Positions 54,043-62,376 of a stretch of DNA of 64,000 nucleotides are shown here, in pieces (within the stretch, counting starts at the first letter, position 1; each line of letters opens with the position of its first letter). The stretch is from UPXZ01 sp964568675 (GTDB lineage Bacteria; Bacteroidota; Bacteroidia; Bacteroidales; Paludibacteraceae), in NCBI GenBank assembly GCA_964568675.1, contig CAZMQV010000007.1, forward strand, positions 1 through 64,000. The letters run 5' to 3'. Both the position numbers and the translations under genes were made by a program. The notes under the pieces were generated by a model. The model had not been told where the DNA came from. It ran no database searches and saw only the letters and a program-made list of their open reading frames with translations.

Positions 54043-54063
54043 TAATTTTGTGCACGTACACAA
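54043..54063 (+). promoter_or_regulatory. Overlapping -7 box and LacI-type operator before uxaC
   Basis: TAATTTTG (54043-54050), an exact -7 box, overlaps the operator TTGTGCACGTACACAA (54048-54063), which is palindromic except for one pair. Repressor binding would block polymerase directly. Confidence 0.8.
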
Positions 54064-54107
54064 CAAGTATAAAAAACACAAAGTATAAATAGCAAAACAG
54101 CATAACC

Positions 54108-55514
54108 ATGAAAAGTTTTATTCATCAAGATTTTTTACTGCAAAGCGATACGGCTCAAGAATTGTATCACAATCATGCCGAAAAGCAACCCATTATTGAC
54201 TATCACTGTCATCTTATTCCGGAATATATCGCGCACGATCACAAATTCGACAACCTTGGCCAAATTTGGCTCGAGGGAGATCATTATAAGTGGCGAGCCA
54301 TGCGTACAAATGGCGTAGATGAAAGGTTTTGTACCGGAAAAGATACTTCTGATTGGGAAAAATACGAAAAATGGGTGGAAACGCTGCCATATACCATGCG
54401 TAATCCGCTTTATCATTGGACGCATCTGGAGTTGAAGCGCGCATTTGATGTAGATGAACTTTTGAATCCTGATTCTGCTAAACGAATTTTTGATGCTTGC
54501 ACACAGAAACTCCACACCCCCGAATACACCGCACGCGGTTTGATGAAAAAGTTCAATGTCGAAGTGGTTTGTACTACCGATGATCCGATTGATGGGTTGG
54601 AACATCACATCGCGTTGAAAAATGAAGGATTTGAAATCAAAGTACTTCCAACGTGGCGCCCCGACAAGGCGATGGCTGTAGAAAACCCGACCGAATATAG
54701 GAAATATGTTGAAAAATTGAGCGAAGTTTCAGGAGTGAGCATCAGCAAGTTCGACGATTTGTTACAAGCGTTGCGCGCTCGACATGATTTCTTTGCCGGT
54801 GTGGGTTGTAAACTTTCCGACCACGGTATCGAAGAATTTTATGCCGAAAATTACACGAAAAATGAAATTGACAATATCTTCAACAAAGTTTATGGAGGCG
54901 TTGATTTGACGAAGGAGGAAGTGTTGAAATTCAAATCGGCAATGTTATACGAAGGAGCCGTTATGGATTGGGAAAAAGGCTGGACTCAACAATTCCATTA
55001 TGGAGCCATTCGGAATAATAACTCACGTCTTTTCAGAAAATTGGGCGCCGATACCGGCTTCGATAGCATTGGTGATTTCACCGTTGCGAAATCTATGAGT
55101 AAATTCTTTGACAGTTTGGATGATTCGGATAAATTGGCAAAAACCATTATTTATAATCTCAACCCTCGCGATAATGATATGATAGCCACGATGATTGGTA
55201 ATTTTCAAGATGGTAGCGTAGCCGGAAAAATTCAGTTTGGTTCGGGATGGTGGTTTCTCGACCAAAAATCCGGTATGGAAGCTCAATTAAATTCACTTTC
55301 AAATCTCGGATTATTGAGTCGTTTTGTGGGGATGCTTACCGATAGCCGCAGCTTCCTTTCCTATCCACGTCACGAGTATTTTCGCCGCATTTTGTGTAAT
55401 CTCATTGGCGATGATGTTGAGAAGGGCTTGCTTCCACGTTCCGAAATGAAGTTTTTAGGACAAATGGTGGAAAATATATGCTACAACAATGCTAAAAATT
55501 TCTTTCAATTCTAA
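54108..55514 (+). CDS. uxaC: Glucuronate/galacturonate isomerase
   Basis: A 468-residue cytoplasmic isomerase converting D-galacturonate to D-tagaturonate (and glucuronate to fructuronate). Family features: DYHCHLIPEYIAHD near the N-terminus (metal-binding HCH), CTTDDPIDGLEHH, LPTWRPDKAM, QQFHYGAIRNNNSRLFRKLG and a C-terminal LTDSRSFLSYPRHEYFRRIL. Length is normal. It is the first gene of the intracellular uronate block and has the third LacI operator at its promoter. Confidence 0.97.
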   Translation: MKSFIHQDFLLQSDTAQELYHNHAEKQPIIDYHCHLIPEYIAHDHKFDNLGQIWLEGDHYKWRAMRTNGVDERFCTGKDTSDWEKYEKWVETLPYTMRNPLYHWTHLELKRAFDVDELLNPDSAKRIFDACTQKLHTPEYTARGLMKKFNVEVVCTTDDPIDGLEHHIALKNEGFEIKVLPTWRPDKAMAVENPTEYRKYVEKLSEVSGVSISKFDDLLQALRARHDFFAGVGCKLSDHGIEEFYAENYTKNEIDNIFNKVYGGVDLTKEEVLKFKSAMLYEGAVMDWEKGWTQQFHYGAIRNNNSRLFRKLGADTGFDSIGDFTVAKSMSKFFDSLDDSDKLAKTIIYNLNPRDNDMIATMIGNFQDGSVAGKIQFGSGWWFLDQKSGMEAQLNSLSNLGLLSRFVGMLTDSRSFLSYPRHEYFRRILCNLIGDDVEKGLLPRSEMKFLGQMVENICYNNAKNFFQF

Positions 55515-55751
55515 ATAGCAAAGATTTGAAACTCTAAAAATCTTTTTCGAACTAAATAAATGGAGAAAATCGAATGGATAGCTTGATATTTTATTCATAA
55601 AAAAACTATGAATAAATTAGAAATTGGAACATCGATCATTCCACGTAATGAAATCTGAAAAAATAAATTAAATCAAAAAAAACGCTCTAATTTCCGCTCG
55701 AAGTTAAGTTAATAAAGAATCAGGGAGGACAAGGGCAAATATTTTATTATT

Positions 55752-56999
55752 ATGAAATTAGGAAAATACAGTATTGGTGTGGGCGATAGATTCTCACATC
55801 AGGGAAAAGCACAGCTAAGGGCTATTATGAAAGCCAATGAAACAGGTTTGGAAATCAATCCTGTATGGAATAAATCGAATCGTGAACATACTTATGTTCA
55901 TTCCGAACCTATTGATACGCGTCGCGAAGCAGATGATGCTGTGAAAACTTTGGGCTACAAAGGACAATATTTTGTTGATGCCGACCACATCAACCTAAGT
56001 ACCGTTGAACGTTTTGTGGCGGTCTCCGACTTTTTTACGCTCGACGTAGCTTCCTTTATCGGAAAACCAAGTTCACAACAAGATGTTGACGCCTTTATTC
56101 TTTCATGCGAAAAATACGTAGGTAAACTTCAAGTGCCCGGAATTGAGAACCCGCTGGAAATTTCCAAAGAGCTGTTGGAAAGTATTGCCAATAAATTTCT
56201 TAGCGCTACGCAGCAAGCCTCTGAAATTTACACTTATTTAGTAAATGCAAAAGGAGTGGGCAATTTTATCACCGAAGTGTCGATGGACGAAGTGGAGTCG
56301 CCTCAAACTCCGGTTGAAATGCTCTTTATTCTCAAAATGTTGGCTGACAAAGGTGTGCCAGCTCAAACTATCGCTCCAAAGTTCACCGGTCGTTTCAATA
56401 AAGGTGTGGATTATGTGGGTAATTTGGAACAATTTGCCAAGGAGTTTGAAGAAGACGTGTTGGTTATCGACTTTGCAATAAAAGAGTTCGGACTTCCCGA
56501 AGAACTTAAATTGAGCGTCCATTCCGGAAGCGATAAATTCTCGATTTATCCGATTATGGCTGAAGTTATCAATCGTTATGACAAAGGTCTTCACCTGAAA
56601 ACTGCCGGCACTACCTGGCTCGAGGAGGTGATTGGACTCGCGAAAGCTGATGGTGAAGGTTTAGTTTTGGCTAAAAAAATATATGCGAACTCGCTGAACC
56701 GAAAAGATGAACTTTGTGCTCCCTATGCCGATGTGATTGATATTGACAGCGATAAATTACCTTCGATAGAAGAAGTGAATAGTTGGAGTAGTGAGAAATA
56801 TCAAAACACACTTCGCCATATTCCCGGTAATCCGGATTACAATGCCAATTTCCGCCAGCTCATTCATGTGGCTTACGCGGTAGCGGCCGAATTGGGTAAG
56901 GAATACACCGATTTGATTGAAAAGTATGAAGATGTAGTAGGCGGATGTGTCGAGGAAAATATCTACGAGCGTCATCTGAAAAGATTATTCGGTTTGTAA
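55752..56999 (+). CDS. uxaE: Tagaturonate epimerase
   Basis: A 415-residue cytoplasmic protein matching the UxaE family, which epimerises D-tagaturonate to D-fructuronate and replaces the UxaB/UxaA branch. Recognisable parts: KYSIGVGDRFSHQGKAQLRA, FVDADHINLSTVERFV, FTEVSMDEVESPQTPVE-like block (ITEVSMDEVESPQTPVEML), KFTGRFNKGVDYVG, LSVHSGSDKFSIYP and HLKTAGTTWLEEVIG. With uxaC before it and a reductase after it, the order follows the reaction sequence. The gap of about 240 bases from uxaC holds no gene. Confidence 0.9.
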   Translation: MKLGKYSIGVGDRFSHQGKAQLRAIMKANETGLEINPVWNKSNREHTYVHSEPIDTRREADDAVKTLGYKGQYFVDADHINLSTVERFVAVSDFFTLDVASFIGKPSSQQDVDAFILSCEKYVGKLQVPGIENPLEISKELLESIANKFLSATQQASEIYTYLVNAKGVGNFITEVSMDEVESPQTPVEMLFILKMLADKGVPAQTIAPKFTGRFNKGVDYVGNLEQFAKEFEEDVLVIDFAIKEFGLPEELKLSVHSGSDKFSIYPIMAEVINRYDKGLHLKTAGTTWLEEVIGLAKADGEGLVLAKKIYANSLNRKDELCAPYADVIDIDSDKLPSIEEVNSWSSEKYQNTLRHIPGNPDYNANFRQLIHVAYAVAAELGKEYTDLIEKYEDVVGGCVEENIYERHLKRLFGL

Positions 57000-57010
57000 A
57001 AATAGATTGA

Positions 57011-57083
57011 CGAAAGTTTCTCTATTTCTCTACGAAAACGGCTTTTGGAAGAGAAGGTCATCTCATAGAGAAAGAAACTTTCG
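57011..57083 (+). repeat. Long imperfect hairpin between uxaE and the reductase gene
   Basis: CGAAAGTTTCTCTATTTCTCTA (57011-57032, written in two parts: CGAAAGTTTCT and CTATTTCTCTA) pairs with TAGAGAAAGAAACTTTCG (57066-57083), leaving a 4-base bulge and a 33-base loop. It has no T-tail. It could stabilise or process the transcript. Confidence 0.65.
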
Positions 57084-57114
57084 CAATTGATAAAAAAATC
57101 AATACTTAAAGTTG

Positions 57115-57122
57115 TATATTTG
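57115..57122 (+). promoter_or_regulatory. Candidate internal -7 box before the SDR gene
   Basis: TATATTTG is an exact TAnnTTTG match, 67 bases before the start; the nearest -33-like ATTG is 25 bases upstream, so support is partial. It would allow the SDR-kinase-gnd-larA part to be transcribed separately. Confidence 0.4.
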
Positions 57123-57188
57123 TTGAAATTCATTGATGAAGAATCGCGATAATATGCACTTTGGATTAACGAATTAATTTAATAGATT

Positions 57189-58001
57189 ATGTACGAATTA
57201 TTTGATATTAAAGGACAGGTAGTTGTCATCACCGGAGGTTCCGGCGTTTTAGGCGAAGCGATGGTTGAATACCTTGCAGCACATGGCGCGAAAGTAGCTG
57301 TTCTCGCTCGTAACAAAGAAAAAGGTGATAAATTGGTAGAAAAAGTGAAGAACTTAGGTGGCGATGCGATATTTCTTCAGACTGATGTTACCAACCACGA
57401 AGTGTTAAATCAAAACGCGAAAGATATTGTAGAAAAATATGGTAAAATAGATGTGCTCATCAATGGAGCCGGTGGTAATATGCCGGGAGCTACGATTGGG
57501 CCAAACAACAATATCTTTGATTTGAAATTAGACGATTTCCGTCAGGTTATCGATTTGAACTTAATGGGAACTGTGGTGCCGACTATCGTATTCTCTAAAT
57601 ACATGGTGGATGCTCAAAAGGGAAATATCATCAATATTTCTTCCGCTTCCGCATTGCGACCTTTGTCGCGTGTGGCTGGATATGGAGCCGCTAAAGCTGC
57701 TGTAACTAATTTCACAAAATACATGGCAGGTGAATTGGCGATAAAATTTGGCGAAAACTTCCGTGTAAATGCACTTTGCCCCGGATTCTTTATTACCGAG
57801 CAAAACAGAAACCTGCTTACCAATCCGGATGGAAGCTACACCGACCGTGGAAATGCGATTATCGCGCATACGCCTTTCAAACGTTTTGGAAATCCTGATG
57901 AGCTTTTGGGAGCGTTACACTTTTTAGTAAGTGATGCTTCTAAGTTTGTAACCGGAACCGTTTCGGTTGTCGATGGCGGTTTTGACGCCTTTTCTATTTG
58001 A
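57189..58001 (+). CDS. SDR-family oxidoreductase, probable fructuronate reductase (mannonate-forming)
   Basis: A 270-residue classical short-chain dehydrogenase: nucleotide site VVITGGSGVLGEAM (about 12-25), DVINGAGG-type NAG motif (LINGAGGNMPGA), catalytic Ser in INISSASALRP and YGAAK with Tyr164/Lys168. The position after uxaC-uxaE makes reduction of D-fructuronate to D-mannonate the likely reaction; Bacteroidota use such SDRs in place of UxuB. Close relatives include gluconate 5-dehydrogenases, so activity on gluconate cannot be excluded. Confidence 0.85.
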   Translation: MYELFDIKGQVVVITGGSGVLGEAMVEYLAAHGAKVAVLARNKEKGDKLVEKVKNLGGDAIFLQTDVTNHEVLNQNAKDIVEKYGKIDVLINGAGGNMPGATIGPNNNIFDLKLDDFRQVIDLNLMGTVVPTIVFSKYMVDAQKGNIINISSASALRPLSRVAGYGAAKAAVTNFTKYMAGELAIKFGENFRVNALCPGFFITEQNRNLLTNPDGSYTDRGNAIIAHTPFKRFGNPDELLGALHFLVSDASKFVTGTVSVVDGGFDAFSI

Positions 58002-58044
58002 TTATCATCTTAAAAATCTTATTTTTGTCTTTTAACTCAAGATT

Positions 58045-59124
58045 ATGTCGTTACAATTAAGGAAAAACTCCAAATATGCGCTGATTACACCTACAAGTAT
58101 GGGTGTGCGCATTACACCTGTGAACGGACAACCGGTGCACAGCAGTCATCTTTTCGAAATGCAGGCTACAAGCGCCGAGACCAACGTGGCAAGCATCAGT
58201 TCGTACTTAGGACTTCCGGTGAAAGTGCTCACCAATTTTGTGAAAGATAGTCCCATTTCTTCATTTATCAAAGCTGACCTCCGCCATCGTTTTATGGATT
58301 TTGAAGGTCCGGAAGTAGCTCAAGGTGGTCCATGGGGCTATCGTCATCAGTTTAATATCGCCGATAGTGGTTATGGATTGAGGGGACCACGCGTGCAAAA
58401 CGACCGTGCCGGAGAAGTAGGTCGCACTCTGAATGTAAAAGATTTTGATTTGGAGAGAATTTTTGCGCAAGAAGGTGTGCAAATAGTCCATCTCTCCGGA
58501 CTCATTGCCGCGCTTTCGCCCGATACAAGCAACTTCTGCCTTGAACTTGCTCGCTACGCGAAGAAAAATGGCACCCTGATTTCATTCGATTTGAACCACC
58601 GCGCTACATTCTGGAAAGGTCGTGAAGTGGAATTGAAAGCAGCTTTTCATGAAATTGCTTCACTGTCAGATATTTTAATTGGAAATGAAGAAGATTTTCA
58701 ACTTTGCCTTGGAATAGAAGGACCGAAAGCCGGAGGCGAAAATATCGGCGATTCGTTGGACGTTTTCAAAATCATGATTCAAAATGCTCAAAAAGCTTAT
58801 CCAAATGTTTCTGTTTTTGCCAATACCTTGCGCGAAGTCTTAAGTTCCAATGAACATCTTTGGGGGGCTATTGTTTATGAAAATAACAATTGGCATGTTG
58901 AAAATCTTCGTAAAATCGTTGTGCTCGACCGCATCGGAGGTGGCGATGGATTTGTCGGAGGATTACTTTACAGCATTCTCAAATCATGGGAACCAGAAAA
59001 ATGGGTGAAATTTGCTTGGGCAAGCGGCGCGCTGGCTACAACATTCCTCACCGACTATGCTCAGCCGGCTGATGAAGAAATGATTTGGAGCATCTGGGCT
59101 GGCAACGCGCGTGTAAAACGATAA
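58045..59124 (+). CDS. PfkB-family sugar(-acid) kinase
   Basis: A 359-residue ribokinase-like kinase. The C-terminal PfkB signature is present as LDRIGGGDGFVGGLLYS (about 292-308) with the catalytic Asp; the N-terminal Gly-rich substrate site is diverged (MQATSAETNVASISSYLG). Databases usually call such neighbours 2-keto-3-deoxygluconate kinase. Here no mannonate dehydratase or aldolase is present, while gnd follows directly, so a gluconate (or mannonate) kinase is an attractive alternative. The sequence alone does not decide between them. Confidence 0.85.
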   Translation: MSLQLRKNSKYALITPTSMGVRITPVNGQPVHSSHLFEMQATSAETNVASISSYLGLPVKVLTNFVKDSPISSFIKADLRHRFMDFEGPEVAQGGPWGYRHQFNIADSGYGLRGPRVQNDRAGEVGRTLNVKDFDLERIFAQEGVQIVHLSGLIAALSPDTSNFCLELARYAKKNGTLISFDLNHRATFWKGREVELKAAFHEIASLSDILIGNEEDFQLCLGIEGPKAGGENIGDSLDVFKIMIQNAQKAYPNVSVFANTLREVLSSNEHLWGAIVYENNNWHVENLRKIVVLDRIGGGDGFVGGLLYSILKSWEPEKWVKFAWASGALATTFLTDYAQPADEEMIWSIWAGNARVKR

Positions 59125-59231
59125 GAGACTTTTTTTCTTCATCGAAGTTGTTTTTTTACAAAATAAATAGACATAAAACCTTCGATTAAGATAAGTATTT
59201 GAATTAGAAACAAAAATATATTTATATAAAA

Positions 59232-60686
59232 ATGAAAACAAAAGCAGATATTGGACTGATAGGATTAGCTGTAATGGGCGAAAACTTAGTTTTGAACATG
59301 GAAAGTAAAGGTTATACCGTAGCTGTTTTCAATCGTTCGGTAGATAAAGTGGAAAAATTTATTGCCGGAAGAGGCGCCGGAAAAAACTTTATTGGCGCCA
59401 CAAGTTTGAAAGAACTCGTTGACTCGCTCGAAACTCCACGCAAAGTAATGATGCTCGTTAAAGCAGGTAAACCGGTTGATGATTTTATCGAGCAGCTGAT
59501 TCCCATATTGGAGCCTGGTGATATTATTATTGATGGTGGAAATAGCCATTTCCCCGACACTGTTCGTCGCACCAACTATGTAGAAAGCAAAGGTTTGCTC
59601 TATGTGGGAACGGGAGTTTCCGGTGGTGAAGAAGGTGCGCTCAAAGGACCGTCAATGATGCCGGGAGGCTCACCGGAAGCTTGGCCTTTCGTAAAAGAAA
59701 TTTTTCAATCCGTGTCAGCCAAAGTGGAAGGTGGTGTGCCTTGTTGCGACTGGGTAGGCGAAGATGGCGCCGGGCATTTTGTGAAGATGGTTCATAATGG
59801 CATTGAATATGGCGATATGCAAATTATAAACGAAGCATATCATATCATGAAAGATTTGATAGGTATGGACGCGTTTGAACAACACGAAGTCTTCAAAAAA
59901 TGGAACAGCGGAAAATTGGACTCTTATCTGATTGAAATCACTCGTGATATTCTTGCTTACAAAGACGAAGATGGTAGTCCTTTGGTAGAAAAAATTCTGG
60001 ATACTGCCGGTCAAAAAGGTACTGGAAAGTGGACTGCCGTTACTGCGCTCGATTTAGGTATTCCATTGACTTTGATTGGAGAGTCGGTGTTCTCACGTTG
60101 CTTGTCTGCTCAAAAAGATTTACGAGTAGAAGCTTCAAAACAAATTTCAGGCCCTGCAAAAGAGTTCAAAGGCGACAAACAAAAATTTATTGATGACTTG
60201 GAGAATGCCATTTACGCGTCTAAAATTGTGTCATACGCTCAAGGATACGATTTGATGATGGAAGCCGCTAAAGAGTTCAACTGGAATTTGAACTACGGTG
60301 GCATTGCTTTGATGTGGCGCGGTGGATGTATCATTCGTTCTGTATTCTTAAAAGATATCAAACAAGCCTTTGATAAAAATCCAAGTCTGCGCAATCTCTT
60401 GCTCGATCCATTCTTCAAAGAACAAGTTGAAGCCGCTCAAGCCGGATGGCGTCGCGTATGTGCTACCGCCTTGGAAAATGGCATTCCAATTCCGGCTATT
60501 TCGGCTGCTTTGGCTTATTTTGATGGTTTCAGAAGCGATAGATTGCCTGCCAACCTGCTGCAAGCGCAACGCGACTATTTCGGAGCGCACATGTATGAGC
60601 GTGTAGATAAACCACGTGGCGAGTTTTTCCATACCAATTGGACAGGACACGGAGGCGATACCGCTTCTACCACCTATCAAGTTTGA
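59232..60686 (+). CDS. gnd: 6-phosphogluconate dehydrogenase (decarboxylating)
   Basis: A 484-residue oxidoreductase converting 6-phosphogluconate to ribulose 5-phosphate + CO2 + NADPH. Motifs: dinucleotide fold IGLIGLAVMGENLVLNM, NADP-favouring FNRS after strand 2, DGGNSHFPDTVRR, GVSGGEEGALKGPSMMPGG, and the catalytic GHFVKMVHNGIEYGDMQ. Full-length and intact, dimeric long type. Its place inside a uronate operon, without zwf or pgl, is unusual and suggests that 6-phosphogluconate is formed here from a uronate-derived aldonate. Confidence 0.97.
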   Translation: MKTKADIGLIGLAVMGENLVLNMESKGYTVAVFNRSVDKVEKFIAGRGAGKNFIGATSLKELVDSLETPRKVMMLVKAGKPVDDFIEQLIPILEPGDIIIDGGNSHFPDTVRRTNYVESKGLLYVGTGVSGGEEGALKGPSMMPGGSPEAWPFVKEIFQSVSAKVEGGVPCCDWVGEDGAGHFVKMVHNGIEYGDMQIINEAYHIMKDLIGMDAFEQHEVFKKWNSGKLDSYLIEITRDILAYKDEDGSPLVEKILDTAGQKGTGKWTAVTALDLGIPLTLIGESVFSRCLSAQKDLRVEASKQISGPAKEFKGDKQKFIDDLENAIYASKIVSYAQGYDLMMEAAKEFNWNLNYGGIALMWRGGCIIRSVFLKDIKQAFDKNPSLRNLLLDPFFKEQVEAAQAGWRRVCATALENGIPIPAISAALAYFDGFRSDRLPANLLQAQRDYFGAHMYERVDKPRGEFFHTNWTGHGGDTASTTYQV

Positions 60687-60703
60687 TGTTTTTTTTTGAC
60701 TTA

Positions 60704-60735
60704 ATTCTCTATTCCTCAATTGAGGAATAGAGAAT
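60704..60735 (+). repeat. Perfect 32-base palindrome after gnd
   Basis: ATTCTCTATTCCTCAA (60704-60719) followed by its exact complement to 60735. A T-run precedes rather than follows it, so it is not a standard terminator for gnd. Confidence 0.75.
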
Positions 60736-60865
60736 AACTCTCATACTGAAAAAATCCGCAATTTTCACCGCTAAACGTGAGGAACGACAGATTTTTTTTG
60801 GATAGAAAATAATTCGACCTATCATTACTACCGTACAATGTGTGGTTTTTAATAGCATTATTTAT

Positions 60866-62155
60866 ATGATTTACTATTCCAAAGGTTCGGCTCAAACATC
60901 CTTGTCAGCCGATGACTTACGTGAAGGCTTTTTCACCGCGTTGAGAATAATGGGTGATAAGAATAAAGTATTGGTAGTTCCACCCGATTTTACTCGTTTC
61001 CCGAGTAGAGCAGGCGAACTTACTGAGTTTGCTTGGGAGTATTACGGCGATTCATTGACCGATATTCTTCCTGCACTGGGTACACATTCGCCGATGAGCG
61101 ATGAGCAAATCAGAGAAATGTTTGGAAAGACGCCTCGAAACTTATTTCGCGATCACGATTGGCGCAATGATGTGGTAACTTTGGGACAAGTTCCTGCCGA
61201 ATACGTCAAAGAGGTGTCGGGTGGAGCTGTTGATTTTCCTTGGCCTGCACAAGTGAATCGGCTTTTGGTTGAAGGTGGCTTTGACCTGATATTGTCGATT
61301 GGGCAGGTGGTGCCACATGAAGTAGTAGGAATGGCAAATTACAATAAAAATATCTTTGTCGGTACCGGAGGTTCCGAAGGTATCAACAAAAGCCACTTTA
61401 TTGGCGCTGCTTATGGCATGGAGAAAATGATGGGACGTGCCGACACACCGGTGCGACGCGTATTTAATTATGCAACCGATAATTTTGGAAAATCGATGCC
61501 AATCGTTTATGTGCAAACGGTGGTTGGATTAAACGAAAATGGGGGTCTGCAAACTTACGGACTTTTTATCGGTGATGATTTTGAAGTTTTCAATCGCGCC
61601 GCGGCGCTTTCGCTTCAAGTCAATTTCCAAATGGTGGAAAAACCACTCAATAAAATTGTAGTTTGGCTCGACCCTTCTGAGTTTAAAAGCACTTGGTTGG
61701 GCAACAAATCTGTTTATCGCACCCGCATGGCAATCGCCGATGGTGGCGAGTTGATAGTCATCGCGCCTGTTCTGAAGGAGTTTGGCGAAGATAAAGAAAT
61801 TGATCGACTGATTCGAAAATACGGTTATTTCGGCACGCCGGCAACACTAAAAGCTACAAATGAGAATAAAGAATTGCAGGATAATCTTGGAGCTGCTGCA
61901 CATTTAATTCACGGCTCTTCGGAAGGTCGATTCTCAATAACTTATTGTCCCGGCAAAGCACCGGGCAACCTGACGAAAACTGAAATCGAAAGTGTTGGCT
62001 TCAATTGGGACGACATTGACGCGGTGAAAGAGCGTTACCATTTCTCTTCATTAAAGGAGGGATTCAATATCCTTCCCAATGGCGAAGAAATTTTCTATAT
62101 TTCAAATCCCGCTTTGGGCCTTTGGGCTTTCAAAGACAGATTTGAAGGTTTTTAA
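60866..62155 (+). CDS. LarA-family nickel-dependent racemase/epimerase homologue
   Basis: The start was placed at the ATG at 60866 (a GTG at 60842 is in frame). The 429-residue protein belongs to the lactate racemase (LarA) superfamily, which use the nickel-pincer NPN cofactor to invert an alpha-hydroxyacid. Counting from the GTG, GTH (His82), PH (His159), Lys169 and His185 correspond to LarA His108, His174, Lys184 and His200; the 10- and 16-residue spacings of the last three match exactly. The superfamily includes a gluconate 2-epimerase (GntE, from memory). Beside a mannonate-forming reductase and gnd, mannonate/gluconate epimerisation is the best guess. Cofactor genes larB, larC, larE are not in the window. 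Confidence 0.88.
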   Translation: MIYYSKGSAQTSLSADDLREGFFTALRIMGDKNKVLVVPPDFTRFPSRAGELTEFAWEYYGDSLTDILPALGTHSPMSDEQIREMFGKTPRNLFRDHDWRNDVVTLGQVPAEYVKEVSGGAVDFPWPAQVNRLLVEGGFDLILSIGQVVPHEVVGMANYNKNIFVGTGGSEGINKSHFIGAAYGMEKMMGRADTPVRRVFNYATDNFGKSMPIVYVQTVVGLNENGGLQTYGLFIGDDFEVFNRAAALSLQVNFQMVEKPLNKIVVWLDPSEFKSTWLGNKSVYRTRMAIADGGELIVIAPVLKEFGEDKEIDRLIRKYGYFGTPATLKATNENKELQDNLGAAAHLIHGSSEGRFSITYCPGKAPGNLTKTEIESVGFNWDDIDAVKERYHFSSLKEGFNILPNGEEIFYISNPALGLWAFKDRFEGF

Positions 62156-62376
62156 GAAGGAATTATTTTTAGTTGTTATATTTTTATAGATTGGATTTAA
62201 AGTGTTTTTTAGATTAGAATTTTTAGATGGTTTTTTTAGTTATTAGTTAATGGTGATTAGCTAAGAATAATTAATTAATGGGGATTAATTAATTGTTGGG
62301 GAAATGATAATTGTGGCATACGAGAAAGTCGGTTGTAAATTCGCTTTTTATTTATCTAAAATAAAAAAAAATAGCG

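Noticed and set aside
58045..59124. Confident kdgK assignment
   Set aside because: The PfkB signature proves only the kinase family; the absence of uxuA and eda in the window and the presence of gnd leave the substrate open.
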